Shown here in pieces: positions 7,170-13,522 of a DNA stretch of 16,846 bases. Position numbers and translations under genes: made by a program. The notes below the pieces were generated by a model, which saw nothing but the letters and a program-made list of their open reading frames with translations, had not been told where the DNA came from and ran no database searches. Source of the stretch: Thermodesulfovibrionales bacterium (lineage in GTDB: Bacteria; Nitrospirota; Thermodesulfovibrionia; Thermodesulfovibrionales; SM23-35); NCBI GenBank assembly GCA_022013235.1, contig JAKLQR010000084.1, positions 1 to 16,846 on the forward strand, read 5' to 3'. The stretch's first letter is position 1; every line of letters begins with the position of its first letter.

Positions 7170-8219
7170 ATGAAAATAAAACTGACAGAACTTTCAACCT
7201 GCTCCGGTTGAGCAGCCAAATTCAGTCCAACGGACCTGTCCCAGGTTCTGGGTCAGCTGCCTGATATTTCTGATCCGAATGTACTGGTCGGCGCTGCGAA
7301 CGCGGATGATGCAGGAGTATACCGCCTCACTCACGAACTCGCGGTTGTTTTTACGGCTGATTTCTTTACCCCGATAGTCGACGATCCTTACGGGTATGGT
7401 GCAATCGCGGCAGCCAATTCTCTGTCTGACGTATACGCGATGGGAGGGAAACCTGTCGCGGCGCTGAACCTTGCGATGTTTCCGAACCAGCCTGAGTTCT
7501 TCCCCTCCCTGAAACAAATAATGCAGGGCGGGATCGATAAAATGAGCGAGGCCGGTGTGCCTGTTATCGGTGGGCATACAATCAGGGACAAAGAACCGAA
7601 ATACGGATTCGCAGTCCTCGGGACGATACATCCCGACATGATCCTTGAAAATACGAAAGCCCGTGTCGGTGATGCAATACTGCTGACGAAAAAGATAGGC
7701 ACAGGCGTTATTTCTACGGGGATAAAAGCAGGGATGTGCAGCGAGGATGTCATCGGGGAGATTACCCTGTCCATGGCAGCGTTGAATAAGAGGGCAGGCG
7801 AACTTATGCTGGAAACAGGGGTCAGCACCGCAACGGATATAACCGGGTTTGGTCTCATCGGACATATGCATGAGGTTCTTTCCGCAAGCAAATGTATTGC
7901 ACGTATCCACGCGGGCCGTGTGCCGTTTTTCGAAGACGCCGCCCGGCTCGTCAGCCTGAACAAAGTACCCGGCGGCACAAGAGCAAACGTAAACAGTTAT
8001 GCTCCTTTTTTCAGGAAGCATTCTGCCGTGACAGAAGAGGAAATCCTCCTTTTAAACGACGCTCAGACCTCGGGTGGACTTCTCATCTTCGTGCCCGAAG
8101 AAAGGAAAGAGAGGCTGGTTTCTTCACTCCGGCAGGAAGGGATCCTTGCAGCACATATCGCTGATGTTGTAGAAGAAAATGCGCATGACCCGGTTCGTAT
8201 TTTTATCGACAAAGAATGA
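7170..8219 (+). CDS. selD: Selenide, water dikinase SelD with catalytic selenocysteine (TGA at 7209-7211)
   Basis: SelD makes selenophosphate from selenide and ATP for selenocysteine and selenouridine synthesis. Reading through the TGA at 7209-7211 gives a 349-residue protein opening MKIKLTELSTCSG-U-AAKFSP: Sec sits at residue 14, with the catalytic Lys three residues later, as in the GCxxK motif of the family. The frame continues with DDAGVY, FTADFFTPIVDDPYGYG, NSLSDVYAMGGKP, VPVIGGHTI, TDITGFGLIGHMHE and TSGGLLIFVPEE, all expected of SelD. A strong GGAGG lies just before the ATG at 7170, and the gene starts 2 nt after arsR. A caller that treats TGA as stop would begin at the ATG at 7440 and lose the catalytic loop. 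A hairpin in 7212-7260 is suited to act as the SECIS. Confidence 0.93.
7212..7260 (+). promoter_or_regulatory. Candidate bacterial SECIS element in selD
   Basis: Directly after the TGA, GCAGC (7212-7216) can pair with GCTGC (7256-7260). Inside, CCCAG (7240-7244) pairs with CTGGG (7248-7252) around a GUU loop, 33 nt from the TGA; alternatively GGACC (7232-7236) pairs with GGTTC (7244-7248). Both place a loop in the usual distance for bacterial SECIS. Which fold forms is undecided. Confidence 0.55.
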
Positions 8220-8256
8220 ATACCTGTTTCTCCTGTTCGACCCGAAACTTATAATT

Positions 8257-8394
8257 ACTAAGACGGCTATAAGTAAAGCTACATCGATGTCATTCCCGCT
8301 TGTCGGGAATCTTTCTGAAAACCCGGAAGGATTGCGGACAAGCCGCAATGACAAAGAGCGATAAGAACGTCGCCTTACTAATAACCGTCTTAGT
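8257..8394. repeat. Nested inverted-repeat element (MITE-like) after selD
   Basis: Outer arms of ~23 nt (8257-8279, starting ACTAAGACGG; 8372-8394, ending CCGTCTTAGT) are near-perfect reverse complements. Inside lie two smaller palindromic arms, 8289-8311 (GTCATTCCCGCTTG..) and 8329-8352 (..CAAGCCGCAATGAC), which also pair with each other. The whole 138 bp can fold into one hairpin. No transposase is encoded and no exact target duplication is seen. It may be a small mobile element and may also stop selD transcription. Confidence 0.6.
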
Positions 8395-8400
8395 ATAAAT

Positions 8401-8430
8401 TTGACATTATAAAAATATCTGAAATAAACT
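8401..8430 (+). promoter_or_regulatory. Candidate promoter for the second MerR-type gene
   Basis: TTGACA (8401-8406), an 18-nt spacer and TAAACT (8425-8430) give a perfect -35 with a weak -10. The same TCTGAAA / AATAAACT / AGCTAAATA series as upstream of the first MerR gene is found at 8418, 8423 and 8457. TCCG-GAATT-CGGA (8440-8452) is a short inverted repeat downstream. Confidence 0.4.
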
Positions 8431-8498
8431 AAATTGCTGTCCGGAATTCGGATATAAGCTAAATAAAATCAAGAAATGCTGCACGGGGGGAACAATTT

Positions 8499-8978
8499 AT
8501 GAAGAATGGGAATGTTATTTTAGACGCGCTGCAAAAGAAAAACGGAATGCCCCTTTACACTATTGGTGTAGTATCAGAATTGGTCGGCACAACAAATCAG
8601 ACGCTGAGGATATATGAAAAACACGGGCTTCTCAAGCCTGCCCGCAAAAATAAGAACCGCTTTTATTCGGCAAATGATATACGGTGGATTCTCTGCATCA
8701 GGGAAATGATCCACAGCAGGAAGATCAGCATAGAGGGCATAAAGAAGCTTCTCGAATATGCTCCCTGCTGGGAGCTCATGCACTGTCCTGAAAAAGAGCG
8801 CAGCGAATGTGTTGCGTTTGTAGACCGGACAAAACCATGCTGGGAACTGAGCAAAAGGATCTGTACCCAGAACGGCGGGAAGAATTGCGAAACCTGTGTT
8901 GTCTACCAGTCCAGATCGAGAAAAAAGAACAAGTCAAAATCAAACGGAAGCAAGCCCAAGGAACTTATCCCGCAATAA
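8499..8978 (+). CDS. MerR-type regulator with two-CW-like cysteine tail (copy 2)
   Basis: A 159-residue paralogue of the gene at 5409. The winged-helix part runs over residues ~18-86 (PLYTIGVVSELVGTTNQTLR, KPARKNKNRFYSANDIRW). The C-terminal domain holds cysteines at 90, 96, 104, 114, 122, 130 and 133, with spacings 6-8-10-8-8-3, identical to copy 1. A basic tail rich in Lys and Ser (RSRKKNKSKSNGSKPK) follows, which copy 1 lacks. The start at 8499 is supported by GGGGGGAAC 8-13 nt upstream. It sits between selD and the arsenic operon and could control either. A long hairpin follows the stop within 8 nt. Ligand and target are not known. Confidence 0.78.
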   Translation: MKNGNVILDALQKKNGMPLYTIGVVSELVGTTNQTLRIYEKHGLLKPARKNKNRFYSANDIRWILCIREMIHSRKISIEGIKKLLEYAPCWELMHCPEKERSECVAFVDRTKPCWELSKRICTQNGGKNCETCVVYQSRSRKKNKSKSNGSKPKELIPQ

Positions 8979-8985
8979 AGGAAGC

Positions 8986-9034
8986 GGGAAAACTCAATAC
9001 CCTGTGACATCCCTTCAGGATATTGAGTTTTCCC
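8986..9034 (+). terminator. Long hairpin after the second MerR-type gene
   Basis: GGGAAAACTCAATA (8986-8999) and TATTGAGTTTTCCC (9021-9034) are perfect 14-bp arms; inside, CCTG (9001-9004) and CAGG (9016-9019) add four pairs. It starts 8 nt past the stop codon. There is no T-run after the stem, so it is not a standard intrinsic terminator, but it could end transcription with a factor or protect the mRNA end. Confidence 0.5.
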
Positions 9035-9094
9035 CACCCCAAAAATACATCCCCTGGTTCGTACTTTTCATAGCGAACTCTGTTTCATATGGTT

Positions 9095-9178
9095 GTCATT
9101 ATCCGGCTTGACCGGATAATCCAGTTCTTTTTCTAAATACTTTTGATACTGGATTCCCCGATCAAGTCGGGGAATGAC
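9095..9178. repeat. Paired palindromic repeat (GTCATT...AATGAC family)
   Basis: A left arm at 9095-9124 (GTCATTATCCGGCTTGACC...) and a right arm at 9149-9178 (...CAAGTCGGGGAATGAC) are imperfect reverse complements of 30 nt. Each is itself a palindrome (ATCCGGCTTGACCGGAT; TTCCCCGATCAAGTCGGGG). The inner repeat at 8289-8352 belongs to the same family, so this is a dispersed element with at least two copies in the window. Confidence 0.6.
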
Positions 9179-9182
9179 GGAG

Positions 9183-9571
9183 AAAGATATTAATAAACTT
9201 TCAAAATATTTGAGGATTAATAGAATAATATTTCTGGCAGACGCGGTATTTGAGCGGCTTTATCACGATCCTTATCGATCCACTGCATGTATCCCTTGAC
9301 ATATATATCAATATTTATTTATATTTATGTAATTACGTACATGATATATTTCACTCTATGATGGAAGTTTATTCTATATATATACTGCTGAGTATTGCGG
9401 GCATTTGTCACCGGGCATGCCTTAAGAATACTATATTATCATTTAGTTATATCACAATGGATATCTTTACTTTACTTCCTTATTCCATCTTTCCGTGCTT
9501 GTTAATCAAAAGATATCCCACTCTCAACTCATTACAGATCATATTCTTTGATAAATTTCTATTTATAGGTA
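9183..9571. other. AT-rich leader upstream of the arsenic operon, no gene seen
   Basis: A stretch of ~390 nt with many TATA and ATAT runs, much more AT-rich than the genes around it. The only long open frame (from a TTG at 9250) has no recognisable domain and an AT-driven composition. ATGTA-N6-TACAT at 9327-9342 is a short inverted repeat just after a promoter-like element and could be an ArsR operator. Nothing else is supported. Confidence 0.5.
9296..9325 (+). promoter_or_regulatory. Candidate promoter of the arsenic operon
   Basis: TTGACA (9296-9301) is a perfect -35, followed after 18 nt by TATATT (9320-9325). The inverted repeat ATGTA-N6-TACAT (9327-9342) covers the expected start site, a usual place for a repressor. 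The AT-rich surroundings make the -10 assignment uncertain. The leader to the first gene would be ~240 nt. Confidence 0.4.
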
Positions 9572-9943
9572 ATGATTTCTCAGTGCTGCTGCTGCCTGCA
9601 TCATTTCGCAAGGCCTTTTAAAGTGGATATAAGAATCGATTGTTATCTTTCACTAACGTGCGGCTCGGAGGATGCCCTGAGAGAAAATATTGCCCAGGCA
9701 TTATTGTCTGCACAAGTCAGTGCCGATGTGAATTTCCATCGTATTCACGAAAGCGAAGCAGCATCTCTGGGATTACATGGCTCGCCGTCGGTCCTGTTGA
9801 ACGGAAAAGATATCCAGCCTGTGGATATAAAAGGGTTTGCCTGAAGGACATTCAGGGACGAGTCTGGAAGGCTCTCAAATGTTCCATCGGTAGAAACTTT
9901 GAAAAAAATCCTAAGGGAGGCAAAAGCATGCGTATTGAAATAA
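9572..9943 (+). CDS. Candidate selenoprotein, thioredoxin-like protein of the arsenic operon (TGA at 9842-9844)
   Basis: The frame opens at an ATG (9572) or, more in line with the family, at a GTG (9623, AAGG 9 nt upstream). The body runs VDIRIDCYLSLTCGSEDAL, then HGSPSVLLNGKDIQP, the pattern of small thioredoxin-like proteins seen near mercury and arsenic genes, where a CP-type N-terminal motif and a GSPT-[VI]-x-[VI]-[ND]-G segment are normal. It then meets TGA at 9842. Reading through continues without interruption: U-RTFRDESGRLSNVPSVETLKKIL and a short tail to TAA at 9941. The family has a conserved Cys just before R-x-[FY]-R-x-x-x-G and then a [GN]VP[ST] segment, so U falls on the Cys position. 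The read-through stop overlaps the next ATG (9928) by 16 nt, a coupling typical of this operon. SelD is encoded 1.6 kb upstream, and a hairpin starts right after the TGA. A plain nonsense mutation is the alternative, but the intact downstream frame argues against it. Confidence 0.75.
9846..9885 (+). promoter_or_regulatory. Candidate bacterial SECIS after the TGA at 9842
   Basis: GGA-CATT (9846-9852) pairs with AATG-t-TCC (9878-9885), seven pairs with one bulged base. Inside, GAGUC (9860-9864) pairs with GGCUC (9870-9874) around UGGAA, extended by GA/UC past a bulged C. The top loop starts 20 nt after the TGA, within the usual range. The loop lacks an ideal leading GU, so the match is good but not perfect. 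Confidence 0.5.
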
Positions 9944-10173
9944 AAGTTCTGGGTCCCGGCTGCCCTAACTGTAAAACCATGGAGGAACTTGCCAGAAAGG
10001 CGGTGCAGGAACTTGGAATCGAGGCAAATATCGAGAAGGTTACCGACATGATCGAAATCATGAAATATACGATGACGACCCCCGGATTAATCGTCAACGG
10101 GAAACTGAAGCATAAAGGGAAACCTCTGCCCACCATAGATAAAACAAAGGAATTGATAAAGGAAGAACTCTGA
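9928..10173 (+). CDS. arsE: Small thioredoxin-like protein, ArsE-like
   Basis: An 81-residue protein of the redox-active disulfide type (MTH895-like): MRIEIKVLGPGCPNCKTMEE with a CPNC active site at residues 12-15, a short helix, then YTMTTPGLIVNGKLKHKGK, with the cis-Pro region TTPGL. No signal peptide, so it is cytoplasmic. GGGAGG (9915-9920) is a strong ribosome binding site for the ATG at 9928; the start lies inside the preceding read-through gene. Small thioredoxins of this kind accompany arsF and arsG in organoarsenical loci, where ArsE and ArsF are reported to work together in reducing nitro-aromatic arsenicals. The name rests on this context; on sequence alone it is a generic thioredoxin_3 protein. 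Confidence 0.8.
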   Translation: MRIEIKVLGPGCPNCKTMEELARKAVQELGIEANIEKVTDMIEIMKYTMTTPGLIVNGKLKHKGKPLPTIDKTKELIKEEL

Positions 10174-10174
10174 G

Positions 10175-10552
10175 ATGCAGGATATTCTGAACATCTTCAA
10201 AGCGCTGTCCGATGAGACCAGGCTGAGAGTCCTGAAACTGCTCGAACACGGCGAATTATGCGTCTGCGATATAGTGGCGGCATTGGATACGATTCAGCCA
10301 AAGGTTTCCTTTCATCTCAGTGTCCTCAAGGAAGCCGGCCTCATTAAAGACAGAAAGCAGGGCAAATGGGTCCATTACCGTATTGATGATACCAATATGT
10401 TCAGGAGGTTTCTGCTCCTTTCTGCACTCGAAAGAATTCAAGAGGAATCTGTCCGTGATGACAACAAGAGATTGCAGGAGTTTCTAAATACTAAGACAAT
10501 CAAAGGGAACGGAATGAATTTACAGAAAAGAAGTCTCTGCTGCGGGAGATGA
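10175..10552 (+). CDS. arsR: ArsR arsenic-responsive repressor
   Basis: A 125-residue ArsR protein: LSDETRLRVLKLLEHGELCVCD contains the classical arsenite site, Cys29 and Cys31 in ELCVCD, and QPKVSFHLSVLKEAGL is the recognition helix, followed by the wing (KQGKWVHYRI). The C-terminus ends SLCCGR, a cysteine pair (122, 123) common in ArsR of this type and a possible third ligand. It represses the operon until As(III) binds. The ATG lies one base after the arsE stop, so it is inside the operon rather than divergent. It is followed by the broken arsC and acr3. Confidence 0.9.
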   Translation: MQDILNIFKALSDETRLRVLKLLEHGELCVCDIVAALDTIQPKVSFHLSVLKEAGLIKDRKQGKWVHYRIDDTNMFRRFLLLSALERIQEESVRDDNKRLQEFLNTKTIKGNGMNLQKRSLCCGR

Positions 10553-10556
10553 GCCG

Positions 10557-10669
10557 ATGGTGAAAGTCATGTTTTTATGCACCGGGAATTCATGAACGCA
10601 TTCAGAAAAGCAAGAGATGAAATAGAGCAAAGGATTAGGAAGTTTATTGAGGAGACACGCAATGGCTGA
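10557..10669 (+). pseudogene. arsC: Remnant of thioredoxin-type arsenate reductase arsC with large internal deletion
   Basis: An ATG at 10557 encodes MVKVMFLCTGNS, the exact start of a low-molecular-weight phosphatase-type arsenate reductase (P-loop CTGNSCRS). A TGA then follows. In another frame, from 10592, MNAFRKARDEIEQRIRKFIE runs to a stop at 10667-10669; this is the C-terminal helix of the same family. About 100 residues between them are gone, including the rest of the P-loop and the resolving cysteines, and the joint is out of frame. The piece lies exactly where arsC is normally found, between arsR and acr3, and its last bases overlap the acr3 ATG. The organism must reduce arsenate elsewhere, or import mainly arsenite. 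Confidence 0.82.
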
Positions 10670-11738
10670 AGTGGTGAAGAGACTGTCATTTCTCGACCGA
10701 TTTCTCACCTTGTGGATATTCCTTGCTATGGCCGTTGGGGTTGTTTCAGGGTATCTTTATCCAAAAATCACCGATTTCTGGAATATCTTCCAGGTCGGAA
10801 CGACCAATATCCCGATAGCCATCGGGTTGATCCTCATGATGTATCCGCCTCTGGCAAAAGTCAGATATGAAGAACTGCCGAAGGTTTTTAGCAATTATAA
10901 GATACTTACGATAAGCCTCATTCAGAACTGGATTGTCGGCCCTGTCGTCATGTTCATCCTTGCGGTTATCTTTCTCCATAATTATCCCGACTATATGGTC
11001 GGGGTGATCCTTGTAGGACTTGCCCGCTGCATCGCAATGGTCCTCGTATGGAATGACCTTGCCTGCGGAGACTCCGATTATGTCGCCGGACTGGTTGCGT
11101 TTAATGCCCTGTTCCAGGTTCTTACCTATCCAGTGTACGCCTGGCTTTTTGTTACAAAACTTCCTCCCCTGCTCGGTCTGAGCGGTGCAGTTGTGGATGT
11201 TACTATCAGTGAAATAGCGAAAAGTGTCTTCATATACCTTGGCATTCCATTCCTCGCAGGAATCATAACCCGTCTCACGCTTGTCAATGTTAAAGGCAAA
11301 CAGTGGTATCATGATAAATTTATCCCAAAAATCAGTCCGGTTACACTGATCGCGCTCCTTTTCACTATTATCGTCATGTTCTCTCTGAAAGGGGAGTACA
11401 TCATCAGGCTCCCCCTGGATGTGTTGAGGGTTGCCATACCCATGTTAATTTATTTTGTTTTCATGTTTCTCGTAACCTTTTATATAGCAAAGAAGATAGG
11501 CGCTGACTATCCGAAATCCGCTACGTTAAGTTTCACTGCTGCTTCCAATGATTTTGAATTGGCTATCGCCGTAGCGGTGGCGGTATTCGGGATAAATTCC
11601 GGTACAGCTTTTGCGACTGTCATAGGACCGCTTGTTGAAGTACCCGTTTTGATCGGACTGGTGAATGTGGCACTGTATTTTCAGAGGAAATATTTCGCTG
11701 CCGGGGTCTGTAAAATCGAAGGGACTAAACCTTTATAA
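10662..11738 (+). CDS. acr3: Acr3-type arsenite efflux permease
   Basis: This 358-residue membrane protein has ~10 helices. It contains the Acr3 marker segment GLARCIAMVLVWNDLACGD, with the essential Cys at 123, and the C-terminal FTAASNDFELAIAVAVAVFG and EVPVLIGLVNVALYF segments. It pumps As(OH)3 out of the cell using the proton gradient. The ATG at 10662 is chosen because GAGGAG lies 7 nt upstream and the sequence from MAEVVKRLSFLDRFLTLWI matches the usual N-terminus; a TTG at 10647 lies in the remnant of arsC. The next gene begins 5 nt after the stop. Confidence 0.93.
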   Translation: MAEVVKRLSFLDRFLTLWIFLAMAVGVVSGYLYPKITDFWNIFQVGTTNIPIAIGLILMMYPPLAKVRYEELPKVFSNYKILTISLIQNWIVGPVVMFILAVIFLHNYPDYMVGVILVGLARCIAMVLVWNDLACGDSDYVAGLVAFNALFQVLTYPVYAWLFVTKLPPLLGLSGAVVDVTISEIAKSVFIYLGIPFLAGIITRLTLVNVKGKQWYHDKFIPKISPVTLIALLFTIIVMFSLKGEYIIRLPLDVLRVAIPMLIYFVFMFLVTFYIAKKIGADYPKSATLSFTAASNDFELAIAVAVAVFGINSGTAFATVIGPLVEVPVLIGLVNVALYFQRKYFAAGVCKIEGTKPL

Positions 11739-11743
11739 AAAGA

Positions 11744-12916
11744 ATGAAAGAGCGATACAAATTTCTGGTTGTCCTCACAGTATTTCTCGCCTGTTACTTC
11801 CTGCCGGTCGAGCACGCACGGTTTACCAACGCAGTGAACGAGTCGCTGGCATTAACAAAATGGTATGCACGGGAGCATGTGCTCCTCTGCCTTGTTCCTG
11901 CTTTCTTCATCGCCGGGGCAATAGTCGTCTTTGTAAGCCAGGCTTCAGTGATGAAATATTTTGGGGCAAAGGCGAATAAATTTCTCTCATACTCGGTAGC
12001 CTCTGTCTCAGGGTCGATTCTTGCGGTATGCTCCTGTACGATCTTGCCCCTGTTTATGGGAATCTATAAGCGTGGCGCCGGCCTGGGGCCTGCAATCGCC
12101 TTTCTCTATTCAGGACCGGCGATCAATATCCTGGCAATAATCCTTACCGCCCGGATACTCGGCTGGGAACTGGGATTAGCAAGGGCTATCGGTGCGGTTC
12201 TTTTCAGTGTTGTCATCGGACTCCTGATGCATCTGATCTTCCTGAAAGAAGAGAGAGCACGCCAGGAAGGAGAAGATTTCGATTTCAGCAATGTCAAGGA
12301 GGCACGTTCTCCGGGTAAAACTATCCCCTATTTCTTTTCGATGGCCGCAATCCTTGTATTTGCCAACTGGGGAAAGCCGCCAGAGGAAAGTCATAATCTC
12401 TGGTGGCTAATCTATCATTACAAATGGTGGATTACAGGTTTTTTTGTAATTTCTTTGTCCATCATGCTTATCAAGTGGTTCAATAAAAATGAACTGAAAG
12501 AATGGACGCAGCAATCATGGATACTCGCACTGCAGATATTGCCGCTTCTTTTGGGCGGTGTTCTTGCAGCAGGGTTTTTGCTGGGAAGAGTTGGATATGA
12601 AGGAATAATTCCGTCACAGTATATAACCGCTATGGTTGGCGGGAACTCCCTGTTTGCGAATTTCTTTTCATCGTTTGCAGGGGCATTCATGTATTTTGCA
12701 ACCCTCACAGAAGTCCCGATACTTCAGGGGTTGATAGGGTCCGGCATGGGGAAAGGTCCGGCGCTCGCATTGCTCCTGGCAGGTCCTGCATTAAGCCTTC
12801 CCAACATGCTGGTCATCAGGCGTGCGATGGGGACAAAAAAAACTGCAGTCTTCGTTAGTCTGGTTATTCTCATGGCCACGATTTCCGGGATGATTTTCGG
12901 GGCAATAGTAAAATAA
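11744..12916 (+). CDS. arsP: ArsP-like/SO_0444-type permease (COG0701)
   Basis: A 390-residue permease of the DUF318/COG0701 family. The first half holds GSILAVCSCTILPLFMGIY, with the Cys96-x-Cys98 pair typical of ArsP-type proteins, and GAGLGPAIAFLYSGPAINI; the second half has VGGNSLFANFFSSFAGAFMY and a mirrored SGMGKGPALALLLAGPALS. Two such halves are expected for this fold. A charged loop (residues ~165-190) separates them. Family members expel trivalent organoarsenicals; SO_0444-type relatives may act on inorganic or other oxyanions, so the substrate is uncertain. It lies between acr3 and arsFG, which favours an organoarsenical role. Confidence 0.78.
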   Translation: MKERYKFLVVLTVFLACYFLPVEHARFTNAVNESLALTKWYAREHVLLCLVPAFFIAGAIVVFVSQASVMKYFGAKANKFLSYSVASVSGSILAVCSCTILPLFMGIYKRGAGLGPAIAFLYSGPAINILAIILTARILGWELGLARAIGAVLFSVVIGLLMHLIFLKEERARQEGEDFDFSNVKEARSPGKTIPYFFSMAAILVFANWGKPPEESHNLWWLIYHYKWWITGFFVISLSIMLIKWFNKNELKEWTQQSWILALQILPLLLGGVLAAGFLLGRVGYEGIIPSQYITAMVGGNSLFANFFSSFAGAFMYFATLTEVPILQGLIGSGMGKGPALALLLAGPALSLPNMLVIRRAMGTKKTAVFVSLVILMATISGMIFGAIVK

Positions 12917-12934
12917 ACAGGAAGGAAGTTGTAA

Positions 12935-13522
12935 TTGGAAATCAGAAAAATGATAAAAAGTTTGCTTTTCATTTTTGTTGTTTTGAGTTTGGCGGTTCTT
13001 GTTTATAAGGAATTCTCTTCCAAAAGTGAGAGCACTGCTACTGATGTCACAGTGACGAAGAGTGATAGGACAACCGTATCAGTTGAATCTTTGCCTCTTC
13101 CTGGGGTACTACCCTCAACTAAACCTGTGACAAAGCAGAAGGGAGAAGTCCATTCACCACAGACTTCAGTGAAGTTACAAAATTTAAAGGTAGTTGCCTA
13201 TTATTTTCACGGGACATTCAGGTGTTCCACATGCCGTACCATCGAGCAATACTCTCATGACGCCATTCAAACGTATTTTGCAAAAGAACTCGTAAACGGG
13301 CAACTGGAATTCAGACCGGTGAACGTGGAAAAACCTGAAAACAAACACTTTATCCAGGACTATCAGCTCGTTACCAAATCCCTTGTCCTTTCTTTGATGA
13401 CAGATGGCAAGGAGACGAAATGGAAGAATCTTGCCGATGTATGGAAGCTTGTAGGGGACAGGGAGAAATTCTTTCAGTATGTGAAAGATGAGGGAGAGAT
13501 ATTCTTAAAGGATGCTCAATAA
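12935..13522 (+). CDS. arsF: ArsF-like nitroreductase subunit, membrane-anchored
   Basis: A 195-residue protein starting at a TTG (12935) with GGAAGGAAG 6 nt upstream. Residues 9-24 form one membrane helix or uncleaved signal, followed by a Ser/Thr-rich linker to ~80. The remaining domain is the ArsF type: VVAYYFHGTFRCSTCRTIEQ has a CSTC pair (Cys97, Cys100), then EFRPVNVEKPENKHFIQDY and LVTKSLVLSL. In Shewanella-type arsEFG loci ArsF acts with ArsE to reduce nitro-aromatic arsenicals such as roxarsone; this assignment comes from family knowledge and context. The stop abuts the next ATG with no gap. It could also be a general envelope thioredoxin-like protein. Confidence 0.8.
   Translation: MEIRKMIKSLLFIFVVLSLAVLVYKEFSSKSESTATDVTVTKSDRTTVSVESLPLPGVLPSTKPVTKQKGEVHSPQTSVKLQNLKVVAYYFHGTFRCSTCRTIEQYSHDAIQTYFAKELVNGQLEFRPVNVEKPENKHFIQDYQLVTKSLVLSLMTDGKETKWKNLADVWKLVGDREKFFQYVKDEGEIFLKDAQ

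Noticed and set aside
7194..8021. Minus-strand open frame of 275 codons
   Set aside because: It is the complement of selD, which carries all family motifs and a ribosome binding site; the minus-strand product has no recognisable domain.
8257..9178. CRISPR array
   Set aside because: The repeats are few, palindromic, in opposite orientation and unevenly spaced, without regular spacers or cas genes.
9250..9621. Plus-strand open frame of 123 codons in the AT-rich gap
   Set aside because: TTG start without a ribosome binding site, composition driven by AT-richness, no family resemblance, and it overlaps the better supported thioredoxin-like frame.
10593..10595. TGA after CTGNS as a possible selenocysteine in ArsC
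   Set aside because: Read-through gives THSEKQEMK and a stop, not the CRSQMAEG of arsenate reductases; the C-terminal helix continues in another frame, so this is a deletion.
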